A DNA stretch of 8,709 nucleotides from Planctomycetaceae bacterium. GTDB lineage: Bacteria > Planctomycetota > Planctomycetia > Pirellulales > Thermoguttaceae. Made by a program: the position numbers and the translations under genes. Below the pieces are notes generated by a model. The model worked only from the letters and a program-made list of their open reading frames with translations, was not told the DNA's origin and made no database searches. The stretch is from assembly GCA_009776995.1 (NCBI GenBank), contig WRMR01000189.1, forward strand, positions 1 through 8,709, given 5' to 3'. This document shows, piece after piece, positions 1 through 7,208 of the stretch. Within the stretch, counting starts at the first letter, position 1; each line of letters starts with the position of its first letter.

Positions 1-424
1 CCCAACATTCTGGGATAAAAATTGAAGTCGTTACAGGTCAATATTTTACTCAAATATAATCAAATTAAAAACTTACAACGTTTTTTAAGGAAAACGTTGG
101 GACACTACTGATAAATTATGTCATAAACTAACTATGTGCTACTGACAATTTGAGTCATTCTATTCATTTTGAAAGAAAAAAGCAACAAGGAGAAAATCCG
201 TAGCAAAACGGCATTCTGTTTACTGGCATCGCAGGCCGCTTCGACGAGATAAGCCGCTGTGGCGATGTCGATAACGCAATACGGCAGGCGCAACAGAAAT
301 AATATTATTTTAATTCATAAATAATCAAAACTCAAATCGGTAACGGTTGCATCCCGCTGTGTCACGACAATAATTAAAGATTGAAGGTTAATCACACTGA
401 CAATCGTTATCAAACAAATCAATT
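1..424. other. AT-rich intergenic region upstream of dnaE
   Basis: There is no convincing gene here. A perfect 9-bp inverted repeat (76-84 and 91-99, 6-nt loop) lies in the first 107 bases. On the minus strand it is followed by a T-rich run, so it could be a weak terminator or part of a transposable-element end. A GC-richer patch at about 204-299 is open in one plus-strand frame but has no ATG, GTG or TTG start and no close ribosome binding site (see findings). A 14-bp perfect palindrome of A and T lies at 297-310. The last ~80 bases should hold the dnaE promoter. Confidence 0.6.
347..376 (+). promoter_or_regulatory. Possible dnaE promoter
   Basis: TTGCAT (347-352) and TAATTA (371-376) are separated by 18 bases, giving a plausible but weak sigma-70-type promoter. 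Transcription would begin near 383, leaving a leader of about 40 nt before the dnaE ATG. Each hexamer departs from consensus and the region is AT-rich, so a chance match is quite possible. Confidence 0.22.
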
Positions 425-3400
425 ATGGTGACAGAAACACATCTCCCTTTTGTTCATTTGCATTGCCACAGTCATTATTCCTTGCTTGATGGGGCGGGAA
501 AGCTGGAAGACCTGATCGGACGGGCCAGGGAACTGGGCATGACCGCGCTGGCCCTGACCGATCACGGAAACCTCTACGGGGTACTGGAATTTTATCAGAA
601 AGCCAAAGCCGCCGGGATCAAGCCTATCGTTGGATTCGAGGCTTACATCGCGCCGGGAAGTCGGTTTGAAAAATCAGCCACATCGCAGAAAGACGCAAGT
701 TACCACCTGACACTTTTGGCACAAAACAACAAAGGCTATCAAAACCTGCTGAAATTGTCGTCGCTTGCGTTTATGGAAGGGTATTACTATCGCCCGCGCA
801 TCGACAAGGAAACGTTGCGGAAGTACAACGAGGGCTTGATCTGCCTGAGCGGGTGCCCATCAAGTGAACTCTCCCGTGCCATTCTCAGCGCGGAAGCGGA
901 TGGAATGTCCCGCGCCATTCAGGTCGCCGAATGGTATCGCGATTTGTTCGGGGAACGGTATTATCTCGAAATCCAGGACAGCGGCCTCGAAGTGCAGAGG
1001 CTTGTTCTCAACGGCACTCTCAAGGTTGCTCAGGAGCTCGGCATTCCGCTCGTGGCGACCAACGACGTGCATTACGTGCGTCAGAAAGATGCGGAAACAC
1101 AGGACATTTTGCTCTGCCTCAGCACGGGCAAGTTTCGCACCGATGAAAACCGGATGAAAATGGAGACCGACCAGCTCTATCTGCGCAGCGGTGCCGAAAT
1201 GTTGCACGCGATGCCCGGTCAGCGTGAGGCCATTGAACGGTCGCAGGCCATTGCCGATTCGTGCGACTTGGACCTTGATCTGGGAAAACGCTTCTTTCCG
1301 GCGTTTTATCCGCCGGAAAGCAAAACCTCGGACGATTATTTGCGAGAGCTTTGCATCGACGGACTCAAGCGGCGTTACGCGGGCAATGAGAAGCGGATGT
1401 CCCACGGCGAATTGTCCGAAGAGGTCATGACCCGGCTTGACCGCGAGCTTTCGGTCATCAAAAAACTGGGTTTTGCGAACTACTTTCTCATCGTGTGGGA
1501 CTTTGTCCGCGTCGCCGAAGAACGCGGGATTCATCGCACGGCACGCGGCAGCGGCGTTGGTGCACTCGTTTGTTATGCGCTCAATATGAGTCACGTTTGC
1601 CCGTTGGAATTTGACCTGCTGTTCGAGCGTTTTCTTGACGAAAACCGGATTGAGGCACCTGACATTGACATCGACTTCGACCAGCAGCGACGCGGTGAAA
1701 TTCTTGATTACGTCAAGGAAAAATACGGGAGTGAGAACGTTGCACAAATCGGAACCTTCGGCACAATGGCAGCGAAAATGGCGATCAAGGACGTTGGACG
1801 CGCGCTGGGGTTGTCACTGACATTTGTCACCGACGTGAGCAAGCTGGTGCCCGAGGGTCCGAAGATGACAATCGAAAAGGCCTTCGATCAAAACGACCAA
1901 CTGCTGAAACTGTATGATTCAAACACTGAAGCGAAGGAATTGATTGATTTTGCGAAAAGCTTCGAAGGGCTGGCCCGTTCGGCGGGGACTCATGCCTGTG
2001 CGGTGGTCATTGCCGACCGTCCGCTGACCGACTTTGTGCCGCTCCAGCGCGTGAAGGACAAGGATGAAATCGTCACGCAGTGGGCGATGGGCGAAGTGGA
2101 AAAGGCCGGATTGCTCAAGATGGATTTTCTCGGACTGCGCAACCTCTCGATTCTGTCGCAGGCCATTGACATCATCGAACAAACGACCGGCGAAAAAATC
2201 GACCCCTACAAATTCCCGTTGGACGACCAAAAAACTTATGCCTTGCTCTGCCGCGGTGAAACGAAGGGCGTGTTCCAGCTCGAAAGCGGCGGTATGCGGG
2301 AACTCCTGCAGCGCATGAAGCCGGACAACTTCCGCGACGTCATCGCAACGCTTGCTCTGTATCGTCCCGGCCCGCTCGAGGGCGGCATGGTGGACGACTA
2401 CATTGGCGTCAAACACGGTCGCCAACAGGCGGAATACGCGCATCCGATTATGAAGGACATCCTCGAAGAAACGCACGGCGTCATGGTCTATCAGGAACAG
2501 ATCATGCGCATTATGAACCGGCTTGGCAATATCCCTCTTGCTGACGCCTACAGTTGCATCAAGGCCATCAGTAAAAAAAATGAAGAAAAAATCGCCAAGT
2601 CCAAAGGCGATTTCACCGCAGGCGTGCAGAAGAACGGGCTTACGAAAGCGAAAGGCGAGGAACTGTTCGACCTGATTCAGAAATTTGCCGGTTACGGATT
2701 CAACAAGAGTCACTCGACCGCCTATGCACTCATTGCGTACATGACGGCCTATCTCAAGGCGCATTATCCGGTGGAATTTATGGCGGCTCTGCTCTGTGGT
2801 GACCTTTCCAACCGCAACTTCACGAAAAAGGACGCAACCGTCGAGCATAAAGAAGACTGCGAACGCATGGGCATAACGGTCGTTCCGTCCGACGTCAATT
2901 CGTCGGACAGGTTATATACGGTCAAAGACGGCAAAATTCATTTCAGCCTGATTGCCATCAGAGGATGCAATGATTGGGCCGCCAACTGCATTGTCAACGC
3001 GCGGAACAACGGTGGGCCGTTCCGGTCGATGTTCGATTTTTGTGAACGTATTTCACCGAGAGATTGCCCGTTTGCGACCATCCAGATTCTCATCAAAGCC
3101 GGGGCGTTTGACTCGCTTGGTTGCAAACGCTCGCAGTTGATGCAAGTTCTCGAAAAAGCGTTTCAAGCCGGCAAGGCCGCCGCCGCCGACCGTGCCATCG
3201 GGCAAAAATCCTTGTTTGAAGACGCTGAGGAACCGGAAGCAGTTGACCCGCAGGAGGAAATCGCGGCGGCGATGCAGGGCTTGCCCGACATCCAGGAGTG
3301 GGACGACAAGGAAAAACTCGCTTACGAAAAAGAAGTGCTTGGTTTTTACCTGAGCAGTCACCCGTTGAAACAATATGCCGACCAATTTAAATCGTTTGCG

Positions 3401-4027
3401 ACGCATACGACGGCCGCAGCGGTGTATTTGCCGGATCGCACGGAAGTGGTCCTCGGCGGGATGATCGGGAGCATCAAGCTCACTCAAGTCAAAAACCCTA
3501 AACCGGATTCCCCCAGCCAGTACGCCATGTTCGACCTGGAAGACGTGGACGGCATGATCCGCAGCATCATCTGGCCGGACCCCTATGCGGCGCACTTGCA
3601 TCTGGTCAAGCCGGAATCCATCGTGCTGGCCTTTGGGAGAATCGACAGGAGCCGCAGTCAGGCCGAAGACGACGCAAATTTCATCATTGACCGCCTACTG
3701 ACACTCGAAGAAGCCCAAGTCCAACTGACGCGCGGCGTCACCATCACCATGCCGGAATCGCGCGGTGTGGAAACGTTGCGCACACTTTACGAAATCGTGC
3801 GAGGCTACCCAGGTTCCAGCGAACTGGAATTGCACCTGCGCTTTAGTGACGGGCGGCTGGCGCAGATGAAATGCAAAACCGGCGTGACGATCAACCCGGA
3901 ATTGCGACGACGCGTCACCGAACTGCTCGGCGAGGAAAATTACCGCCTGATTGCCGCCCCGCAAAAACTGTTGAGCGGAAACAACGGGAACAACCGCAAC
4001 GGCAAATGGAAAAAACGAAATGGATAG
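425..4027 (+). CDS. dnaE: DNA polymerase III subunit alpha (DnaE)
   Basis: This is the catalytic subunit of the replicative DNA polymerase, 1200 residues and full length for the DnaE1 type. The PHP domain (about 8-280) keeps all nine expected metal ligands: H13, H15, D22, H47, E72, H94, C144, D214 and H216. The polymerase core follows, with palm aspartates D413 and D415 in PDIDIDF and D567 in KMDFLG. Other core motifs are RGSGVGA (374-380), ALYRPGP (644-650) and FAGYGFNKSHS (754-764). KAGAFDSLG (891-899) lies in the helix-hairpin-helix region. QKSLF (927-931) fits an internal beta-clamp binding motif. An OB fold spans roughly 1007-1090, followed by a C-terminal domain. The last ~17 residues are an Asn/Gly/Lys-rich basic tail. 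The ATG at 425 has no visible Shine-Dalgarno, but homology starts within ten residues of it. The variant DAYSCIKAISKK (707-718) suggests a planctomycete. Confidence 0.98.
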   Translation: MVTETHLPFVHLHCHSHYSLLDGAGKLEDLIGRARELGMTALALTDHGNLYGVLEFYQKAKAAGIKPIVGFEAYIAPGSRFEKSATSQKDASYHLTLLAQNNKGYQNLLKLSSLAFMEGYYYRPRIDKETLRKYNEGLICLSGCPSSELSRAILSAEADGMSRAIQVAEWYRDLFGERYYLEIQDSGLEVQRLVLNGTLKVAQELGIPLVATNDVHYVRQKDAETQDILLCLSTGKFRTDENRMKMETDQLYLRSGAEMLHAMPGQREAIERSQAIADSCDLDLDLGKRFFPAFYPPESKTSDDYLRELCIDGLKRRYAGNEKRMSHGELSEEVMTRLDRELSVIKKLGFANYFLIVWDFVRVAEERGIHRTARGSGVGALVCYALNMSHVCPLEFDLLFERFLDENRIEAPDIDIDFDQQRRGEILDYVKEKYGSENVAQIGTFGTMAAKMAIKDVGRALGLSLTFVTDVSKLVPEGPKMTIEKAFDQNDQLLKLYDSNTEAKELIDFAKSFEGLARSAGTHACAVVIADRPLTDFVPLQRVKDKDEIVTQWAMGEVEKAGLLKMDFLGLRNLSILSQAIDIIEQTTGEKIDPYKFPLDDQKTYALLCRGETKGVFQLESGGMRELLQRMKPDNFRDVIATLALYRPGPLEGGMVDDYIGVKHGRQQAEYAHPIMKDILEETHGVMVYQEQIMRIMNRLGNIPLADAYSCIKAISKKNEEKIAKSKGDFTAGVQKNGLTKAKGEELFDLIQKFAGYGFNKSHSTAYALIAYMTAYLKAHYPVEFMAALLCGDLSNRNFTKKDATVEHKEDCERMGITVVPSDVNSSDRLYTVKDGKIHFSLIAIRGCNDWAANCIVNARNNGGPFRSMFDFCERISPRDCPFATIQILIKAGAFDSLGCKRSQLMQVLEKAFQAGKAAAADRAIGQKSLFEDAEEPEAVDPQEEIAAAMQGLPDIQEWDDKEKLAYEKEVLGFYLSSHPLKQYADQFKSFATHTTAAAVYLPDRTEVVLGGMIGSIKLTQVKNPKPDSPSQYAMFDLEDVDGMIRSIIWPDPYAAHLHLVKPESIVLAFGRIDRSRSQAEDDANFIIDRLLTLEEAQVQLTRGVTITMPESRGVETLRTLYEIVRGYPGSSELELHLRFSDGRLAQMKCKTGVTINPELRRRVTELLGEENYRLIAAPQKLLSGNNGNNRNGKWKKRNG

Positions 4028-4080
4028 GCATTGTTCGCAACACTGCTTGGGACTTATGCAAAAATCACTTGTTCGTTCCA

Positions 4081-4112
4081 TCAGAGCCGCGACGGTAACG
4101 GAGCGGCTCTGA
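4081..4112 (+). terminator. Hairpin terminator after dnaE
   Basis: A perfect 10-bp GC-rich inverted repeat, TCAGAGCCGC (4081-4090) and GCGGCTCTGA (4103-4112), encloses a 12-nt loop. It starts 54 nt after the dnaE stop. The plus-strand tail is ATTCCCTTT rather than a clean U-run, so termination may be partial or may need help. The position between convergent genes supports the call. Confidence 0.6.
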
Positions 4113-4134
4113 ATTCCCTTTGCTCTGAATTCCC
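4106..4134 (+). repeat. 13-bp direct repeat overlapping the dnaE hairpin
   Basis: GCTCTGAATTCCC occurs at 4106-4118 and again, identical, at 4122-4134. The first copy overlaps the right arm of the dnaE terminator hairpin. It may be a short tandem duplication or slippage product; no function is evident. Confidence 0.7.
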
Positions 4135-4198
4135 CTCGCACTCTTATGATTGCGGTTCTGATTGTCCCTCACTGACGTTTCAGACTCTGATTGCACAG

Positions 4199-4232
4199 AA
4201 AAAAACCCCACATCAAACAAAGTCAATGCGGG
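4199..4232 (-). terminator. Rho-independent terminator of the outer-membrane barrel gene
   Basis: On the minus strand, CCCGCAT (4232-4226) pairs with ATGTGGG (4213-4207), with one G-U pair, across a 12-nt loop. It is followed by a G and a run of seven T (4205-4199). It lies about 33 nt past the stop of the barrel gene, as expected for an intrinsic terminator, and separates that gene from convergent dnaE. Confidence 0.8.
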
Positions 4233-4264
4233 ATTCACCTGGGAACAGGGAAAAGGGGTATCGT

Positions 4265-5467
4265 TTACCAGCCATAAGCAAGGCCGGCGTTGCCGGTGTG
4301 CAGCACCTGGCGATCGTTCATGGCGATGTCGTAGCCCACAAACATCCGCCAGTGCCTGAGATCATAGTTCAAGCCTGTTCCAAAGACAAACCAGTCACGT
4401 CCCGCATTGTTGCCATGAACCGTGAATGGTTGCGCGCCTGGTGCACTAAGTTTGCCAGTGAAATCGGTGCGTGTTTGGTTGAGAAATTCGTGCATCCAGT
4501 ACCCCTGACCGAACAGCGCGAGTGTTCCGCGATGTGTCCGGGCAAGGTCCGTCGTGAGTCGCGTTCCGAACATGGACCGGAAGCTGGCCCCTGTCCTGAT
4601 GTCGCCTGAAAAATTCAAGCCGCTTGCGCCGCTTTCGGTGAAACTCTCGAGTTGGTTGCCGATGTACTGCAAGCCGAGGAAGGGTTGCCATTTGGCCAAC
4701 GGCCCCTGGAATTCCAACCCGCGTTCCCCGTAAATCGTGCCGACGAATCCGGAGTGTTTGCTTCTGGCGTTCAACCCCCAAATCGGTCGCGTCGTGTCGT
4801 ATTGGTTGTAACCGAGACCGCCATGCAAAAGTGCATAACCGATTTGCAACTCTTTGCGGAGATAAAGGCCGACGAGCAGTTCCTTTGAATCGCTTGTTTG
4901 GTCCAGGTACTTGGAAATCCGGCCTTCGCCGTAGGAAACGTACATTCCGGCGCGGGTTGTGTTGCCATAGAGCCGATCAAGGCCGACAACCGTTCCGAAG
5001 AACCCTTGTTTGTACCCGGGGGCATTACCGTCATCTTGAGTTCTTCCCCCTGTTCCGTAAGCCAGTCCCCAGAGGTTCCGGCAGTTGGTTCCCGAACCGA
5101 AAACCGAAGTGCAACAGGGATCGTACTCCGTGACGCAACTGGGATCACACGCGGTGGTATAGCAGGGATCACATGCCGTGATACAACCAGGACCGTATGT
5201 TCCGCCGAACTCACCGCCCCGAAGGTAATTGTTGAGCGTGCTGTTCGTGATACTCGTGTTCATAATGCTGGTGTTGACAATCGTCCCGTAAATGGAACTG
5301 TCAAGTTTCTGAGCAAACGCTCTTTCTCCGGTTTCATACCAAGCTACGCCCAAGAGAAGGCTCCCGATCATTAGCGACCGGACAATTTTTTTCGCGATCC
5401 GGGAAATCCGTCCCGATTTGCAGATTGACTGCGCAGATTCCGACCGCTGAACTTGTGTTCTTTTCAT
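4265..5467 (-). CDS. Autotransporter-type outer-membrane beta-barrel protein with a very short Cys-rich passenger
   Basis: A 400-residue exported protein. It has a long basic N-terminus, a hydrophobic core (about 31-43) and a likely signal-peptidase site after AFA (50-52). Residues 61-80 form four pentads with Ile/Leu at 63, 68, 73, 78 and Asn at 65, 70, 75, 80. Residues 96-119 form three octads around an Asp-Pro pair. Cys 95, 99, 102, 107, 111, 118, 119 and 129 are the only cysteines after the signal. From about 133 to the end the sequence reads as an autotransporter barrel: alternating strands, a Gly-rich opening, APGYKQGFFGTVVGLDRLYG (149-168), and a terminal Trp as in BAM substrates. The ATG follows AGGAG (5475-5479) by 7 nt. 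The passenger is only about 80 residues, far below the usual hundreds, so this may be a barrel protein with a small surface cap rather than a classical secreted adhesin. Barrel call firm; role unknown. Confidence 0.88.
   Translation of the reverse strand: MKRTQVQRSESAQSICKSGRISRIAKKIVRSLMIGSLLLGVAWYETGERAFAQKLDSSIYGTIVNTSIMNTSITNSTLNNYLRGGEFGGTYGPGCITACDPCYTTACDPSCVTEYDPCCTSVFGSGTNCRNLWGLAYGTGGRTQDDGNAPGYKQGFFGTVVGLDRLYGNTTRAGMYVSYGEGRISKYLDQTSDSKELLVGLYLRKELQIGYALLHGGLGYNQYDTTRPIWGLNARSKHSGFVGTIYGERGLEFQGPLAKWQPFLGLQYIGNQLESFTESGASGLNFSGDIRTGASFRSMFGTRLTTDLARTHRGTLALFGQGYWMHEFLNQTRTDFTGKLSAPGAQPFTVHGNNAGRDWFVFGTGLNYDLRHWRMFVGYDIAMNDRQVLHTGNAGLAYGW
5111..5182 (-). repeat. Three imperfect 24-nt repeats encoding Cys/Asp-Pro octads
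   Basis: Within the barrel gene, three consecutive eight-codon units encode ITACDPCY, TTACDPSC and VTEYDPCC (residues 96-119). Asp-Pro recurs at 100-101, 108-109 and 116-117, exactly eight apart. The first two units are clearly similar at DNA level. This points to internal duplication of a cysteine-rich segment. Confidence 0.8.
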
Positions 5468-6164
5468 AAACAGACTCCTATCGATGAGAATTTTGAAAAT
5501 TGTAAGTGGCGAGGCGGGTGACCTTCGATGTTCTCAAGTGCCACGAACCAAGCTTCACATCGTGGTGATTCCTGTCACTCCGTTGAAAAGGATAAGGAAG
5601 CGGAAACCCCACACGGACAAGTTTTCCTGCTCTTGCCCGGCCATGCCGCTTCAAGAGATTGTCAGGCAAAAGTAATATCGGATTGACCTCCGCCGAAATC
5701 AGAAGATTTCACAGCAAGAAAGCACGTTTTTGTTGAGAGGTGATTGTGCAACTGATAGAAGTTGTACAAGGCTCTGAACTGTTATGACAGGAGCCGTGTC
5801 GAATTGGAACAAGCCATCCATTTGACAGAATCGACTTCATGAACACAAGCCGGAATGGAGCCGGTACTCCGGTGGAACCGGGTTTCACAATCAACCTGAA
5901 ATCGTCGAAATACGAGGGGTTTTCGAGTTTCTCACAACGGATAAGCTGGAAATAGAAATATTCCCGCGAATGGAAAACACGCCATAGACAAGCCAATTCT
6001 CAGCAGGATCCTTATCATAAAAAGCGGCTAAACAAAACAACTGCCATGATTGTCCAACCACCCACGGCTTCTCCCAATGGGTGTCCCACACATGGCAGCG
6101 CGGTCTGGAACAGGTCACCAAAGCCATTCAAGCAGTGAAAGGGACGGAATAGAATGCCGATAGC
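5468..6164. other. Intergenic region with regulatory and possibly decayed coding sequence
   Basis: The part next to 5467 holds the barrel gene's ribosome binding site. It also holds a 13-bp palindrome, AATTTTGAAAATT (5489-5501), and an overlapping minus-strand TACAAT (5504-5499) that could be a -10 box; I found no matching -35. A 6-bp inverted repeat sits at 5541-5546 and 5560-5565. From about 5700 to 6154 both strands have medium-length open stretches broken by stops and frame changes. None has a ribosome binding site or a family I recognise. I found no clear terminator for the Rpn gene that ends at 6165. Confidence 0.5.
5703..6154 (+). pseudogene. Possible decayed coding region, family unknown
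   Basis: On the plus strand, protein-like segments alternate between frames and are cut by stop codons. One is DRSRVELEQAIHLTES in one frame. A later frame gives PEIVEIRGVFEFLTTDKLEI. After two more stops comes THGFSQWVSHTWQRGLEQVT, continuing to a stop at 6152-6154. The final stretch has GC-rich third positions, as in the real genes here. The minus strand also reads open from 6127 to 5891 in one frame, so strand is uncertain. No start, ribosome binding site or recognisable motif was found. It may be a broken IS or accessory gene, or no gene at all. Confidence 0.25.
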
Positions 6165-6416
6165 CTACTTCAAGACTTTGGTGAACTCGTCAAGCGTTTT
6201 GCATTGGGCAGAGAGGACGGCCAACGAATCCAAAGCGGTTGGGTCAGTGCGCTTATTCAATTCGATAACGACTTCATCCGGCACATGGTGAAATTTGGCG
6301 TGTAAAAAGGTCAGGATTGTTTGGATTTTGCCTTTCAATTCGCCCCGTACTTCGCCCAGTGCTTCACCGATTTCGATGCCTTCCAAAATGTAACTGTCTT
6401 TAATTTCTTCAATCAT
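6165..6416 (-). CDS. Putative intragenic small Rpn product (RpnS-like), C-terminal 83 residues
   Basis: An internal, in-frame ATG (codon 263 of the Rpn gene) is preceded by AGGAG at 6426-6430 with a 9-nt spacer, the only good Shine-Dalgarno of the locus. Translation from it gives an 83-residue protein starting MIEEIKDSYILEG that contains the GxxxG tail and the end of the large protein but none of the nuclease core. For E. coli Rpn proteins, a small product from inside the same gene is known to bind and inhibit the large toxic form; this layout matches. A poor promoter candidate (TTGACC 6516-6521, 18-nt spacer, TACACC 6492-6497) lies upstream, so it may be made from the full message instead. 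The ribosome binding site is seen; the antitoxin role is inferred. Confidence 0.5.
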   Translation of the reverse strand: MIEEIKDSYILEGIEIGEALGEVRGELKGKIQTILTFLHAKFHHVPDEVVIELNKRTDPTALDSLAVLSAQCKTLDEFTKVLK

Positions 6417-7202
6417 TTTTATGTACTCCTGTCCTTTGAAAACAGTTGAAATCCCTTGTGCAAGCTGGTCTGAAGTTGCTTTTGCGGTCAAGGTGTAGTA
6501 GATGGATATGGTTTTGGTCAAATCCCAACGCAACGGTTCGTTGAGATTGGATTCAGCAACATGTCTCAAAACATTTGGCAAGTGATCAATAAATGTTCCG
6601 TCCGTTGCGCGTAGCAGGCTTTCGATAATTGCTTGAGTTTCCGGTTTACCCGGAAGATTGCCATACTTGAAACGACGCAAATTGATAAAAATCACACGGA
6701 ATTGCGGTACAAGCTGGCGTAACTCATCCGTCAAGTCCGGGTACAAATCCTGAAACCAAATCTCACCGTCCCAATCCTCGCTGCCGTTGTAAACAATGAT
6801 CATGATGGGAATCGGCGGTTTGAAAGTTCCCGATTCCGACCTGTTGCTTAACAACCAATGGTAACTCAGTGACAACACAGCTTCTGTCAATAATTGCAGG
6901 GCAACCGTCCGGCTTGGCCGGGATTTATGCTCCAAAAACAGGATGACCTCCGACATGGAGTTCGTGTCCAGCAACCGGGTTGCCAACGAAGCGTCCATGA
7001 TGACCTCCTTGAGTTCGTCGCTCAAATGGGTGGTCGGTGCCTCCTGTAAATGGTCAAGGTCAACGTATTTCGTCAAAACCGGATCGTCACAGGATTTCAA
7101 AAAATCCGGCGCATACAACGGGTGAAAAGCTGTCCGTCGGCAAAACCTGTCATGCGGATTCGTCGGTCGCCAAATCTGCTTGTCGGTTTCTCTTTGTTCC
7201 AT
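6165..7202 (-). CDS. Rpn family recombination-promoting nuclease / putative transposase (PD-(D/E)XK)
   Basis: A 345-residue protein of the YhgA-like / RpnA group (transposase_31 type), DNA endonucleases linked to RecA-independent recombination and, for some members, toxic phage defence. Family marks in order: NPHDRF near the N-terminus (15-20), D70, then VILFLEHKS (86-94) supplying E91 and K93 of the D...ExK active site, and IPIMIIVYNG (131-140), the conserved core strand. Near the C-terminus glycines occur every fourth residue (275, 279, 283, 287, 291), typical of the variable helical tail. The catalytic residues look intact, and ExK is the canonical form rather than the ExQ often seen. The ATG at 7202 is the first possible start, since an in-frame TGA lies two codons upstream. 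It has no Shine-Dalgarno, and a promoter placed immediately upstream predicts a leaderless message. An internal start is described separately. Flanking IS debris fits an accessory island. Confidence 0.93.
   Translation of the reverse strand: MEQRETDKQIWRPTNPHDRFCRRTAFHPLYAPDFLKSCDDPVLTKYVDLDHLQEAPTTHLSDELKEVIMDASLATRLLDTNSMSEVILFLEHKSRPSRTVALQLLTEAVLSLSYHWLLSNRSESGTFKPPIPIMIIVYNGSEDWDGEIWFQDLYPDLTDELRQLVPQFRVIFINLRRFKYGNLPGKPETQAIIESLLRATDGTFIDHLPNVLRHVAESNLNEPLRWDLTKTISIYYTLTAKATSDQLAQGISTVFKGQEYIKMIEEIKDSYILEGIEIGEALGEVRGELKGKIQTILTFLHAKFHHVPDEVVIELNKRTDPTALDSLAVLSAQCKTLDEFTKVLK
6330..6380 (-). repeat. 12-nt periodic repeat encoding a GxxxGxxxG helix
   Basis: Glycine codons recur every 12 nt from codon 275 to codon 291 of the Rpn gene, usually within a TTCGCC-like context on the plus strand. 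This produces five glycines spaced by four residues. Such tetrad repeats in the Rpn tail can expand or contract by replication slippage without breaking the frame, which may change pairing specificity between large and small forms. Confidence 0.65.
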
Positions 7203-7208
7203 TTTTCA

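Noticed and set aside
1919..2848. Long minus-strand open frame inside dnaE (and similar ones at 860-1747 and 3053-3601)
   Set aside because: These are antisense shadows of a strongly biased coding sequence; dnaE is unambiguous in the plus frame through the whole region.
4031..4609. Plus-strand 192-residue frame across the dnaE terminator and the end of the barrel gene
   Set aside because: It spans two terminators and lies antisense to the barrel coding sequence; no motif is seen.
5484..5675. Plus-strand 63-residue frame with a KLHIVVIP stretch that recalls IS200/IS605 TnpA beginnings
   Set aside because: No HUH motif or catalytic Tyr context is present, there is no ribosome binding site, and it lies over the barrel gene's upstream region. 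The resemblance is a few residues only.
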